From: Maribacter sedimenticola
Lineage (GTDB): Bacteria; Bacteroidota; Bacteroidia; Flavobacteriales; Flavobacteriaceae
Direction: 5' to 3'
DNA length: 64,000 nt
NCBI RefSeq assembly: GCF_900188415.1
Contig: NZ_FZNV01000001.1
Coordinates: 186,001 to 250,000, forward strand
Position 1 is the stretch's first letter; every line of letters starts with the position of its first letter. The notes beneath the pieces were generated by a model. That model was not told where the DNA came from. It worked only from the letters and a program-made list of their open reading frames with translations, and ran no database searches. The translations under genes and the position numbers were made by a program. Positions 51,575 to 61,900 of the stretch are shown in pieces.

Positions 51575-52741
51575 TTATTTTTGAATTTTAACTTTTTGTC
51601 CGTCCTTTACGCTTCTTGCACCTTCCTTTACAATTTCGTCACCATTGTCCAAACCTGACAGAACCTCAATATTTGCACCTTGGGTTTTTCCTGTTTCAAT
51701 GATTGTTCTTTTAACGATAGATTCCCCATTTTCATTAGGCTTTTCCGCAACAAAAACATATTGCTCACCTTCTGCATTTTCAGAGATTATACTGGTAGGT
51801 ATTAGAATTGCATTTTCACTGGTGTAATCGTTTAAACTAACCTTTGCCGTTAAATTTGGCTTTATTTTACCTTCCTTATTGGCCACTGGAATCTCTGCCT
51901 TGAATGATCGGTTTGCAGGATTGATAAAATTACCCGTCTCCCTAATCTTTGCAATGACACTGTCGCCCAATACCGGAAAATATACCAACGCTTCCTTTCC
52001 TTTGGAAACCGCACCTAAATACGTTTCAGGTACCTCAACTTCAATATACATATCCGATAAATTAACGAGGCGGAATACTTCAGATCCAGGGCCCGGTGAA
52101 ACTACCGTTCCCTGGTCCTTGATCACATTATCAATAATTCCTGAAAAAGGAGCCCTTATACTTGACTTGCCCAATTGACTTTGTGTTTGTGAAACCATAT
52201 TTTCAGCAGCTTCATAATTGGTCTTGGCCTGTAAATACTGTATTTCTGACCCTATATTTTGTTCCCATAAACGCTCTTGACGTTCAAAAGTAGTTTTTGC
52301 CAATTCTGCTTGTGCCTTTAATTGGTTCAGTTGATTGGACATGCCCCCATCATCTATGGTAGCCAATAGCTGCCCTTTAGATACACGGTCCCCTTCTTGT
52401 ACATAAACTTTTTGTAACGTTCCGGACATTTCAGGATAGATAAGTACATTCTGCTTGGTACTTACATCTCCTTGTAGTTCCAAATAGTGGTTAAATACCT
52501 CGTTCTTGGCCGTTAATGTGTTTACCAAAGGTAATTTTTCTTCATTGCCCAATATGCCGATAACGGAATCCAAAGTCTTGATTTGAGATTCAATTAATTT
52601 TTGTTGTGATGTGATTTCGGTTTTTTTTGCGCGTATGGCCTCAAGGTCTCCTTGGGCTATGATTTCATCTACCGTTTGGTCTCCACCACCACAGGAAACA
52701 AGACCAACCGATGTTATGAACAATGCTATAATTTTTTTCAT
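51575..52741 (-). CDS. RND efflux periplasmic adaptor lipoprotein
   Basis: This 388-residue membrane-fusion protein links the RND pump to the TolC channel. It has a lipobox Cys at 17 (LVSC), a coiled-coil hairpin (about 35-65 and 130-180), the lipoyl halves (MSGTLQKVYVQEGDRVSKGQLLATID and IRAPFSGIIDNVIKDQGTVVSPG in outline), a beta-barrel and a membrane-proximal domain. Gene spacing (23 bp to tolC, 5 bp to the permease) shows one operon. Confidence 0.93.
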   Translation of the reverse strand: MKKIIALFITSVGLVSCGGGDQTVDEIIAQGDLEAIRAKKTEITSQQKLIESQIKTLDSVIGILGNEEKLPLVNTLTAKNEVFNHYLELQGDVSTKQNVLIYPEMSGTLQKVYVQEGDRVSKGQLLATIDDGGMSNQLNQLKAQAELAKTTFERQERLWEQNIGSEIQYLQAKTNYEAAENMVSQTQSQLGKSSIRAPFSGIIDNVIKDQGTVVSPGPGSEVFRLVNLSDMYIEVEVPETYLGAVSKGKEALVYFPVLGDSVIAKIRETGNFINPANRSFKAEIPVANKEGKIKPNLTAKVSLNDYTSENAILIPTSIISENAEGEQYVFVAEKPNENGESIVKRTIIETGKTQGANIEVLSGLDNGDEIVKEGARSVKDGQKVKIQK

Positions 52742-52764
52742 GATATCTATTTATTGATTGATTA

Positions 52765-54105
52765 TTAGGCTTTTTTATTTAGTATAATTTCTAATTCGGT
52801 CTTTTTGTTGATCACTTCTACCATGGACTGTAAATATTCTTGCTGCGTAGTATATAATTGTGTTTGCGCTTGTCTAAGTTCAAAGCTGGTAGCAAGTCCC
52901 TCTTTATATTTTATCTGGTTTTTTTGTTCTATACGTTCAGATAGTTCTAAATTCTGCTTGGCCGTTTCATAGTTGGAAATGGCCAGCGTATAACTGTTTT
53001 TGGCATTTTCCAGTTGTAAGCGGATCTGTTGTTCTGCCTCGGTCAACTGGGTCTTTGCTTTTTCCAAGGCTATTTTTGCTCTTTGGGTAGATGCACTACG
53101 TTTAAACGAACTGAAAATAGGAATGCTTAGGTCAAAGCCCAATATAGAAGAATCAAACCATTGCTGATCGCTGCTTAAAAAATCAAAATTATCAGAATAT
53201 GCAGATGAACCATAATTTACAAATGCGTTCAACGTAGGCAACGCCCTGCTTCTGGCCAATTTCCATTCATAATAGCGTTGCTGGTTTACATTTTCCGCTA
53301 ATTTAAAGTCTACATTATCATTGATATTAAAATCTGAGCCCACTATGCCCAAATCTATTTTAGAAACGGTAAGGTCCTCTAGGTTTTCCTTAAGTTTTGT
53401 TGGTATATCCAAATCTAGGCCCATGCTCAAATTCAACATCTGTAAGGTTATTTCCTTAAGCCGTAAAGCGTTTTGCAGTTGGTTTTCAATAGACGAAAGG
53501 GTAATCTGAAGTTGATCTACACTTTCTTCATCCCCAAGGCCATTTTCATATAGTTTGGAAGTCTCGTATAGGTTTTTTTCAAGCGTAGCTTTGTTCTTTT
53601 CCAAAATATCCACACTTTCCTCTGCCAAAAGCACATTTCCATAAGCCTCTACTACTTGCTTCCTAACATCCAGAGCGGTCTTCTCCTTATTATTGGCACT
53701 ATAGCTCAAAAACGCTTTCGTAGCCTGTACGCCAACAATATAAGAACCATCAAAAATTTGTTGGGTCAATGTTGCGGTGGCGGTGGCGGATTGGGGCTGT
53801 GAAAATATAACCGGAATAAACGTACCTGCCTCACCCCCCGCCAATTCTGCAGGCAACAGGGAAACAGGTTGCTTTAATTGGTTTTGATAACTTACGGCGC
53901 CGTTAATTTGAGGTAAACCGCTTGCGATAGTTTCCCATTTTTGTTTCTGGGCATCTATAATATCCCTTTCCGCATTAATTGCCGCGTAATTGTTCTCCAG
54001 GGCAAACTGCACAGCTTCCTCTAGTGTGTAACTATATGTTTGTTCCTGTGCATATCCAAAATTTAAGTAGAGGACTGCAATAATAATCATTAGTTGGTTT
54101 CGCAT
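52765..54105 (-). CDS. TolC-family outer-membrane efflux protein
   Basis: This 446-residue protein has a signal peptide (about 1-19), and two OEP repeats: EAVQFALENNYAAINAERDI near the start, and the C-terminal NYETAKQNLELSERIEQKNQIKYKEGLATSFELRQAQTQLY block (given in outline), where the KYKEG...SFELRQAQ pattern is diagnostic. It forms the outer-membrane exit duct of the tripartite pump. It starts one base after the TetR stop (54106/54105). Confidence 0.93.
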   Translation of the reverse strand: MRNQLMIIIAVLYLNFGYAQEQTYSYTLEEAVQFALENNYAAINAERDIIDAQKQKWETIASGLPQINGAVSYQNQLKQPVSLLPAELAGGEAGTFIPVIFSQPQSATATATLTQQIFDGSYIVGVQATKAFLSYSANNKEKTALDVRKQVVEAYGNVLLAEESVDILEKNKATLEKNLYETSKLYENGLGDEESVDQLQITLSSIENQLQNALRLKEITLQMLNLSMGLDLDIPTKLKENLEDLTVSKIDLGIVGSDFNINDNVDFKLAENVNQQRYYEWKLARSRALPTLNAFVNYGSSAYSDNFDFLSSDQQWFDSSILGFDLSIPIFSSFKRSASTQRAKIALEKAKTQLTEAEQQIRLQLENAKNSYTLAISNYETAKQNLELSERIEQKNQIKYKEGLATSFELRQAQTQLYTTQQEYLQSMVEVINKKTELEIILNKKA

Positions 54106-54711
54106 TTATTCTTGATTTGAATTGATGATGTTGTTTAATATCTTTTTACCCTTAGGTGTTACAATACCACGTAAATGATACTCTAAAAATGAATCCATTA
54201 ATTGCCCAATAGGAAATTGTTGTAAGGGGAACAGATTTTGATCTTTAATACTGTTCATGCCAGAATAATATATCCTAGAAACAAACTCTGCATTTAAATT
54301 TGGCCTATAAAGCTCTTGTTCCAACCCTCTTTCTACATTGGATAGAACGCAAGCCTGCATTTTGTCAAATTGCATGAGCCTTAAATTCTTGTAAATTTTA
54401 GGGTAATATTTCATTAGTTGAAACTGTGGCGATGCCTTTTCATCATTTAAATGAGCCATTACAAACTTCTTAATCTCATATAGTTCTTCAATGGCATTTT
54501 TGTCCATGGCAATGATGATGTCTATTCCAGCACTTAATTCATTGAATTTGTTAAGCATGCAATCCTGCACCAATTCTGTCTTATTGGTATACTCGTTATA
54601 AATGGTCTTTTTGGACATGCCAATTTCATTGGCAATGTCATCCATTGTAATGCTCTTAAAACCACGTTCTAAGAAAAGTTGTGTTGCAGTATCTCTAATT
54701 TTATCTTTCAT
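54106..54711 (-). CDS. TetR-family repressor of the efflux operon
   Basis: This 201-residue regulator has an N-terminal HTH (IRDTATQLFLERGFKSITMDDIANEIGMSKKTIYNEY, about 4-41) and a helical ligand-binding domain. It heads the operon tetR-tolC-adaptor-RND and probably represses it until a pump substrate binds. I use the ATG at 54711 rather than the TTG at 54762, because a full promoter (TTG-N19-TACATTTG) and a GGAAACTTT/AAAGTTTCC operator lie between the two. Confidence 0.92.
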   Translation of the reverse strand: MKDKIRDTATQLFLERGFKSITMDDIANEIGMSKKTIYNEYTNKTELVQDCMLNKFNELSAGIDIIIAMDKNAIEELYEIKKFVMAHLNDEKASPQFQLMKYYPKIYKNLRLMQFDKMQACVLSNVERGLEQELYRPNLNAEFVSRIYYSGMNSIKDQNLFPLQQFPIGQLMDSFLEYHLRGIVTPKGKKILNNIINSNQE

Positions 54712-54719
54712 AAGGGCTG

Positions 54720-54760
54720 CAAATGTACAATAGGAAACTTTAAAAACAATAAAAGTTTCC
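54720..54760 (-). promoter_or_regulatory. Efflux operon promoter with embedded operator
   Basis: On the minus strand TTG (54749-54747), a 19-bp spacer and TACATTTG (54727-54720) match the Bacteroidota promoter exactly. A perfect inverted repeat GGAAACTTT-N10-AAAGTTTCC (54733-54760) overlaps the spacer and -33, as expected for a TetR operator. Confidence 0.75.
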
Positions 54761-54832
54761 AAAGTTTTACATTTATTTAAGATTGATTTTCATCTAATTA
54801 CAATTTTGAATAAGTAGATAAAACTTATGTCC

Positions 54833-55261
54833 TTAAGGTTTTGTAGGGTTATGAGCCGCTTCTGCACGTTTTTTCTCAATATAATTTTTATAGGATTGTT
54901 CTCCTTCTTCCGCCCAAAAGTCATCATAATGTTTCCATTGGGAAAAATCCCATTTCATATTGGAACAGGAATCTTTCTTGAATCCATCTTTCTTTTTTTT
55001 CTTTTTGGAATTACCAGATCCATTGCCGCCACCAAATCCAAAAATTATTTTGGATAACAACAGTATGCCCAAAGCCATCCAATAATCTACTTCAGGTAAG
55101 CCAAATAAATAAGGCATGAGCCAATTCCATAGGCGCATAAAAATATAACCTACCAAAAAGGCAATGCCTATACCCAATAAAATGTAAAAGAAAATTTTAA
55201 AGGTCTTATAAACATAAAATTTTACGGTCTTTTCCATGTTTTTATTTGTTTTAGTTTTCAT
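54833..55261 (-). CDS. Membrane protein paired with a sigma factor
   Basis: This 142-residue protein has two membrane helices (about 18-42 and 60-77), a Gly-rich turn (FGFGGGNGSG), a run of Lys residues (KKKKKK) and an acidic, Trp-rich C-terminus (WDFSQWKHYDDFWAEE). I recognise no family. Its start overlaps the sigma factor's end by 11 bp, with a second ATG at 55237 possible. An anti-sigma or sensor role is suggested only by that arrangement; there is no ZAS-type Cys/His motif. Confidence 0.65.
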   Translation of the reverse strand: MKTKTNKNMEKTVKFYVYKTFKIFFYILLGIGIAFLVGYIFMRLWNWLMPYLFGLPEVDYWMALGILLLSKIIFGFGGGNGSGNSKKKKKKDGFKKDSCSNMKWDFSQWKHYDDFWAEEGEQSYKNYIEKKRAEAAHNPTKP

Positions 55262-55805
55262 AAGTAAGTTTTTTAAGTTCTTGAATTTCCATGTCTTTTA
55301 ATAAAATTGATAAAGCCCGGTGCCTTCGCGACATTAATGTACCAGGTGAAATGCCCGTTTCCCTTGAAATCTCCCTATAGGTATAGCCTTCAAAATCAAC
55401 AGCAATAATTATATCACGGTACATTGGTTTTAGATTGGTAATTGCAATCTTGAGCTTTTCCCTAATTTGTTCAGGGTACGTAGATGATGATCCATCATAG
55501 AATTTGTTCGTAAAATCTGTCCAAAGTTGTTCTATCTCTTCTTGGTGGTCAACACGTCTTTTTTTGCTACGGAGTATGTCGGTAATTTTGTTTCTAATGG
55601 CACCGTATACAAATCCACCAATATTGTTTATGGGTAGTGCATCTAAGGGTCTTGAAAAAATACGCAACGCTACTTCCTGAATGATGTCCTCTGCATCACT
55701 CTCTGAGGTTTGTTTAATTTTAGACTGAATATAGCGTTTAAGGGAGCCATATTCTACTTCAAAGAAACTGTTCAGGTCGTTATTATTTTCTTGGTTGGAT
55801 GCCAT
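55251..55805 (-). CDS. ECF-type sigma-70 family RNA polymerase sigma factor
   Basis: This 184-residue sigma factor has region 2 (LKRYIQSKIKQTSESDAEDIIQEVALRIF, with the IIQEV promoter-melting core, about 27-50) and region 4 (PMYRDIIIAVDFEGYTYREISRETGISPGTLMSRRHRALSIL in outline, about 128-168). It would direct RNA polymerase to a small stress or envelope regulon. The downstream membrane protein overlaps it by 11 bp and may control its activity. It lies next to the ASPIC/haloperoxidase operon but no link is evident. Confidence 0.9.
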   Translation of the reverse strand: MASNQENNNDLNSFFEVEYGSLKRYIQSKIKQTSESDAEDIIQEVALRIFSRPLDALPINNIGGFVYGAIRNKITDILRSKKRRVDHQEEIEQLWTDFTNKFYDGSSSTYPEQIREKLKIAITNLKPMYRDIIIAVDFEGYTYREISRETGISPGTLMSRRHRALSILLKDMEIQELKKLTYEN

Positions 55806-55906
55806 CCAATGGTTTTACAAGTGGTCTTCATATATAAAGACGAATTTTTTGGAGGCTATTGCATTTTTAGGGGATTATTTTTAAATGCTTAAGGTTTTAG
55901 GGGTTT

Positions 55907-57610
55907 TCATTTATTAGTAAACCTCCTTTTGTAAAGTATAAAAAATATCAAAAGGACTATTGCCAAAGCGGCACTTATATACCATTTGGAAATTCTTTTT
56001 TCCTTTGGAGCAGGGGTTTCTACTATTTCCAATAATTGGTTGGCCGCTATATGTGTTACCACTTGGGAGTTTCCACCGGTCCAGTTAACAATTACACTAT
56101 CAATTTGTGTTTGTAGGCCTATTCCAAAATGGGCAATGACCGTATTTTGTGATAAATGGCTAGATCCGCCACCATCAATCTCCCTAATTTGTTTCTTGCC
56201 ATTAGTAATAACGGTTACGCGAGACCCTATGCCATTGGTTTCAGATGCAATCCCTTTTAAGGCTACTTTTAACCAATTGCCTTTTTTAATATCATTCCTA
56301 AATAATTTTGTTTTTGACGGAATAGGATAGTTTAAAATTGGTTTTTGATTTACCACCAATAAATCCATATCGCCATCATTATCCATATCAAAAATTATGG
56401 AACCTCTACCTATGCCATAATCGTTTATACCATATTCCCTGCCATTTTCCGTAAAGGAGCTGTCCTTGTTTTCAAAATAGAAATTACCCATTGGGGTACA
56501 GTTTGGATTTAAATCGCCATTGGATACAAAAAGGTCTACATCCCCATCATGGTCAAAATCCGCAAAATTAGCTCCCCAACTTATTGCAAGGTTGTACGTG
56601 CCCAATTCTTTTGCCCTATCTATAAACTGCCGGTCGCGGCCTTGGTTTTCCATTAACCAATTGAATTTAATATTGGTAATGTAATAGTCCATCCAACCAT
56701 CATTGTTGAAATCCCCAACAGCGGAACCCATTGCATTAATTTTTAGGTCCATTCCGGTTTCCTTACTGGCATCTTCAAACAGATTATCCGGATACTCGTT
56801 TTTGTACAAAAAATTTGGTACCGCTTTATATCCAAAATCTTGGTTGACCAACAAATCCTGGTCTTGGTCATTATCAAAATCCGTGAAAACCCCACCAAAA
56901 CCAAATCCTTTGTGCCCTAGACCATATTTTTCATATATATTTTTGTATTCCTTGCCTTTGACATTCTTTAATAAATAGCTTTTGGCGGTCTGGTTGGCGC
57001 TAACTATAGTAGCGTCTTTTATAATGCCCAGTTTTCCGGTAAATTCTTGAAAATAGTTGCCTACGAACAAATCTGGGTACCCATCTGCATCTATGTCTCC
57101 AAAACTTGGGCCTGTGCTAAAGGAGTTGAAATCCTCTAGGCCAAAATCTGTGGTAACATCCCTGAACGTTCCGTTACCATTATTTAGAAATAATAGATTT
57201 TTTGCCCTCGGAATAATGTTTTTGCCGTCTGTAGTGGTAATGGTAGTAATGAAGATATCTCTAAACCCATCACGATCAACATCTGCACTAACTACACCTT
57301 GTGTAACAAATTGGTTGGTGAGTTCTAGACCGGAACCTGTAAATACATCTGTAAATGTACCGTCGCCATTATTATGATATAATCTATCCGATACCATACC
57401 CCCGGTTATATATAAATCTTCGAAGCCATCATTATCAAAATCAAAAACAGTTGCTCCGCCACCAAATGTACCTTCATATACTTCATATTGATGGTCTACA
57501 CCTGCAGATACCGTAACATCCGTAAATTCTTGTTGGGCCAAACTGTTCATTTTAACAAGGAGAAACAACAGGAATATAGCCGAGTTTTGGAAGAGTGATA
57601 TATTTTTCAT
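55907..57610 (-). CDS. VCBS/FG-GAP repeat protein with ASPIC/UnbV domain and C-terminal anchor
   Basis: This 567-residue exported protein has a signal peptide (about 9-25), a beta-propeller built of FG-GAP/VCBS repeats with many Ca2+-binding DxDxDG loops (for example FDFDNDGFED near 56, DVDRDGFRD near 110, DFDHDGDVD near 345), an ASPIC/UnbV domain (IGSRVTVITNGKKQIREIDGGGSSHLSQN, about 456-485, in outline) and a C-terminal helix (about 540-560) with a basic tail. It likely binds or handles a ligand at the envelope. It is the last gene of the operon, 1 bp after the haloperoxidase-like gene. Confidence 0.87.
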   Translation of the reverse strand: MKNISLFQNSAIFLLFLLVKMNSLAQQEFTDVTVSAGVDHQYEVYEGTFGGGATVFDFDNDGFEDLYITGGMVSDRLYHNNGDGTFTDVFTGSGLELTNQFVTQGVVSADVDRDGFRDIFITTITTTDGKNIIPRAKNLLFLNNGNGTFRDVTTDFGLEDFNSFSTGPSFGDIDADGYPDLFVGNYFQEFTGKLGIIKDATIVSANQTAKSYLLKNVKGKEYKNIYEKYGLGHKGFGFGGVFTDFDNDQDQDLLVNQDFGYKAVPNFLYKNEYPDNLFEDASKETGMDLKINAMGSAVGDFNNDGWMDYYITNIKFNWLMENQGRDRQFIDRAKELGTYNLAISWGANFADFDHDGDVDLFVSNGDLNPNCTPMGNFYFENKDSSFTENGREYGINDYGIGRGSIIFDMDNDGDMDLLVVNQKPILNYPIPSKTKLFRNDIKKGNWLKVALKGIASETNGIGSRVTVITNGKKQIREIDGGGSSHLSQNTVIAHFGIGLQTQIDSVIVNWTGGNSQVVTHIAANQLLEIVETPAPKEKRISKWYISAALAIVLLIFFILYKRRFTNK

Positions 57611-57611
57611 T

Positions 57612-58964
57612 TTATTTTTTCCATTCTAATGCCGTGATGTTTTTGGCTATAACCACACCTTTTTCCAAGCCTACATCATTATCTTGTTTTGTGTGTATAC
57701 CACCGTAAAATCTAGAGTCTGCCGTTTCTAAAGCGGCATCCCAAAATGTGTCAAAAGTTCTACTTACAAAATCGGTATCCTTTAATTCATCCCTTTCACG
57801 TCCTTCATGTGCCCTGTCCGTAAAGGTGAATTTGGGCCCAAAATTAGATTCAAGTACCGTTGCCGCCGCTGCCGCTTGAATAGCATGGCCAGAAGGGAAT
57901 GAAGGAAAGGGTGGGTCTGGCCAGAAAGACTCCCATTCTTCGTCAATATATTTTGGTATAAAGGTATTTGGCCTTTCGGTAAAAAACTGATATTTCCATT
58001 TCCAACAGTTAATAAATGCATCTGCCACGGCCATACCCATTTGGGCAAATACTTTTGCACTTTCTATCATTGTACTATTATGACCTTCTACAGCCAAAAC
58101 GGCAAAATAATAGGAATGGCCCGGTGGGGTGAAACTTACATCTGGATCGTCTCCCCACCAAATTGCGGCTTCTTTTTCTTTTTTGGTCAACTGTAGATCT
58201 TTGAGATATACAGCCTCAAATTGTTTGTAATATGGAGACCCCACCGTAGTATCATAGGGTATTATTGTTGGGTCCTCTACCATTTTGTTAGATACTGCAA
58301 AGGTTCTGTTCTTGCCCCAGTGCGGATGTAAAGGATGGTGGCTGAATGATTGCGCGAACAGCGGTGGTTTCCAGGCCCCGGGACGATCAGGATGTACCAA
58401 AGTTTTATCAAAGTTAGCTAGATACCCCCTATGGCCACCGTCGTTTTTGGACCATTCAAAAATTGATTGGGCCACTGCCTTGCCATATGCTACGGATCGT
58501 TGCCTGGTCTCTGGGTCTATTTGGTTTTTATATTGGTCATAAACCACTTTTTCCAGCGAATCTATTTTTTGAATGTTCTCTTCAGAAGTTTGAACATATA
58601 TTTTTTTTAAAATTTCTGACTGTCCCGCATTTAATGATAATGGCCAATGATATTCTTTTTCAGTATCTATTTGGGGAATGGAATCAAAACCGCTTAATTG
58701 TCCGCTTAGGCTATTATATTGTCCAAAGCCCGGTACTATGGATTCATACATGGTAAGACCAACATATCCAAATGCACGTGAAGCAAAAGTGGGGGAGTTA
58801 GAGGGGGTATACCTTGTAATAAATAATGTCATATTTGCCCATTCCAACGCAATTTCTTTTTCTGTCATTGGGCGTTCTTCGCTTTTTTTGCACGCACTAA
58901 AAAGCATAATTATGCAGAGAAATGTTACACTATATTTTATTTTTTTGATATAAAATGTCACCAT
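57612..58964 (-). CDS. Vanadium haloperoxidase-like PAP2 lipoprotein
   Basis: This 450-residue lipoprotein (lipobox Cys25, LFSAC) has the C-terminal PAP2/vanadate-binding fold. The oxyanion ligands are complete: Lys324-x6-Arg331-Pro332, Pro357-Ser358-Gly359-His360, and Ser417-Arg418-x3-Gly-x-His424, where His424 would bind vanadate covalently. The same site serves acid phosphatases, so activity on halides versus phosphoesters cannot be decided here. It lies between two ASPIC/VCBS proteins in one operon, a combination seen repeatedly in Bacteroidota. Confidence 0.87.
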   Translation of the reverse strand: MVTFYIKKIKYSVTFLCIIMLFSACKKSEERPMTEKEIALEWANMTLFITRYTPSNSPTFASRAFGYVGLTMYESIVPGFGQYNSLSGQLSGFDSIPQIDTEKEYHWPLSLNAGQSEILKKIYVQTSEENIQKIDSLEKVVYDQYKNQIDPETRQRSVAYGKAVAQSIFEWSKNDGGHRGYLANFDKTLVHPDRPGAWKPPLFAQSFSHHPLHPHWGKNRTFAVSNKMVEDPTIIPYDTTVGSPYYKQFEAVYLKDLQLTKKEKEAAIWWGDDPDVSFTPPGHSYYFAVLAVEGHNSTMIESAKVFAQMGMAVADAFINCWKWKYQFFTERPNTFIPKYIDEEWESFWPDPPFPSFPSGHAIQAAAAATVLESNFGPKFTFTDRAHEGRERDELKDTDFVSRTFDTFWDAALETADSRFYGGIHTKQDNDVGLEKGVVIAKNITALEWKK

Positions 58965-58976
58965 AAGATTGAAATT

Positions 58977-61900
58977 TTATTCTGAAAATGTATAGGTCTG
59001 TAATTCCTTACTATACGTAGTGATCATTAAGTGGCCATTGAGAAGAATTGCTTTAGGTTCACTGCCCAATATTTTAAGACCAGATTCTGATTGGGGTACG
59101 TATTTAAATTTGCCATTGCCATCACCATACAGTAGGGTTCCATAATTGGCATCGAACTTTCCAATTCGTAATTTATAAAAATCATCATTACCTAAAACCA
59201 ATATATCTAAATGGCCATCTTTATTAAAATCCTTGGCAATTAGTTGAGATGTTGGAGCATATTGTGCCTGTTGCGGTAAGATGACCTGTTTTAAGTTTTT
59301 CTTGCCCAAATTTAAAAACAAGGTCGTTTCTTGATGGTCAATAGTCAATTTTTTAGCTTTTTCTAATTCCGATGCACTAAAAATATCAGTAAGTTTTGCA
59401 TTGGCATAGGTCTCATAACTTGTAAAGCGTTGTCTAAAACCTGCCAACTGACCTAAGAGCTCATCCCTTGTTATATAGGGATAACTGGTATTACCAACAT
59501 AAAAATTCAAAATGGGGTCTATAGAGCCGTTTTGATCAAAATCCGTAAAGTAAAGTGTAGCTGGGGTGGCGGAACTTACCTTAAATTGGGTATTTACGCC
59601 TATGTTTCCGGCAAGTATATCAATATTGCCATCCTTGTTAATATCCGCAAGTTCCAATGTCGTCCAAAGGCCATTTAATTCATTGTTGAAATAAGTACCG
59701 GTCTCATCTACCAACTTTCCATTTTTGTTCACATATATACGTACCGGTGCCCAATCTCCCACAGTAACAAGGTCATCTATAGAATCACCATCAATATCTG
59801 CCCATTTAGCATCGGTTATTGCTCCGGGCATCTGTAATGAGGGCTGTACCTGTTGTGTTTGGTCAATGAACTCACCCTTGCCGTTGTTTATCAGCACATA
59901 ACTTCTAGAACATTCTGGATACCTCCCAGGAATATAGTCACCACCAATGAACAGGTCTGTATAGGAATCCTTATTGATATCTGAAAAAGATATACTGCCC
60001 GTATTGGTCAGCATGGTCGGTAATGCGGATTTCATCCTGGAAAAATTACCCTTTCCGTCCCCTATGTACAGTCTATCCTGTAAACGAACATCATTTGGTT
60101 TTAGGTCATGATATCCACCACTTGCAATATATACATCCAAATTTCCATCTGCATTAGCGTCAAACACGGCAATATCGGTATCAAAATAGTCGACATCCTC
60201 TAAAAAATCATTTATAGGGCGTTGCGAAAATTTGTTTGCTTTGGTCTGTAAATAAAGTGAGGCGCCTTGTCCTATTCCACCGCCTATTAGTATATCTTCC
60301 AAACCATTATTATCGATATCGGCTTTAACGATTACCGGACTTTTATGCGAAAATTGCTTCAATAACAAGGATTGCCTTTTAAAATCATTAAAGCCCGTTG
60401 ATGCATGTTCATAGTTTACGGGAGATTGCACTTTGGTGAACAATGGTTTAAGCTTCTCTGTTTTTGAGACTTTTTTAGAGGCATTGACTTCTTCAATAAC
60501 CACCGTTTGGTTTGTAAGTACAGCAGTAAGTATTTCTTTTTTGCCGGAATTCCACTCTATTTGAACCGAGTCTATTACCTGAATATCTCCCATGCCAAAA
60601 TGTAGGATAGACGAAACTGTAGATAGGTAGCCTTGCGTTGGCATTTGCTCTAAAACCTGTAATTGGTTTTTGGCATATACACTTACTTTAGCACCAATAC
60701 CAATGGTATTTTTGTTGGCTCCTTTTAATTTAATCTTTAAATATCTATTGGTTGTAACATCACTATCGTTCCTATAAATAAAAGCGGGCTTATTAATATT
60801 GTTAACTACTAAATCCAAATCCCCATCATTGTCCAAATCACTATAAACGGCGCCATTGCTATTGGCAGGATGATCTATTCCAAGTTCTTGGGTATGATCG
60901 GTGAATTCTGTACCGTTTACATTTGTGTAATAGTAATTGGTTAAATTGGAAGAAGGCATTTCTTTGATGAGTTCCAAAACATCCTGGCGTTGTAAACGTC
61001 CTTTAGTCTGCACAAAATCCTCCATGTAATTTATGAAGTCCAAATTGGTATAGTCCCTATAATATCCATTGGTGATATATAGATCTTTGAAGCCATCATT
61101 ATTAAAGTCGGCAAAAAGGGGGGCCCAACTCCAATCCGTATTTGAAATACCGGATAATTGACCCACTTCGCTAAAGGTACTGTTGCCATTGTTTAATTGA
61201 AGCATGTTGCGCATATACTGATGATGAAAGCCACTTCTAATATTCAGGTCGAATTTTTCATAGTTGTCTGGGGACAATAACAATTTCTGTCTTTTGTTAT
61301 CCTCTGGCAACATGTCCAAGGTGAACACATCTTGCCAACCGTCATTATTAATATCAATGACATTATTACCCATGGAGAAATGGCTGGTATGTCCCATTTG
61401 CTTCCCTAATTGATCTGTAAACGTGCCGTTTTTATTATTGATATACAAATAATCTGGAACGGTATAATCGTTTGATATATAGAAGTCCTGCCACCCGTCA
61501 TTATTAATGTCACCGATACCAATACCTAGTCCATATGATAATGCGGAACCACTGATACCGGCTTCAACGGTTACATCTATAAAGGTTCCATTTTTTTGCT
61601 CAAAAAGTCGGGTGCCTTGTAGTGGGTCATCTTTTTTAAGGAACTGTTTTGTACTTACCTCATTGAGAACGGGTAAGGATTTTGGATTATGGTTTAATAA
61701 CAACATATCTAAATCCCCATCCTTGTCATAGTCAAAAAAATATCCCTGATTGCTAAATGCAGCACTTGCCAATCCATATTGAGCAGCTTCGTCCTTAAAT
61801 ATAGGAACGTTGTTCTCATCATTGCCCTGATTGATAAAAAGTTGATTTTGTCTTTTTGCATCTGGCAACGCACCTGAATAACAAAGGTATATATCCAATT

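Noticed and set aside
54712-54762. N-terminal extension of TetR from a TTG codon
   Set aside because: The extension is encoded by the promoter and operator sequence; the ATG at 54711 is followed directly by the HTH domain.
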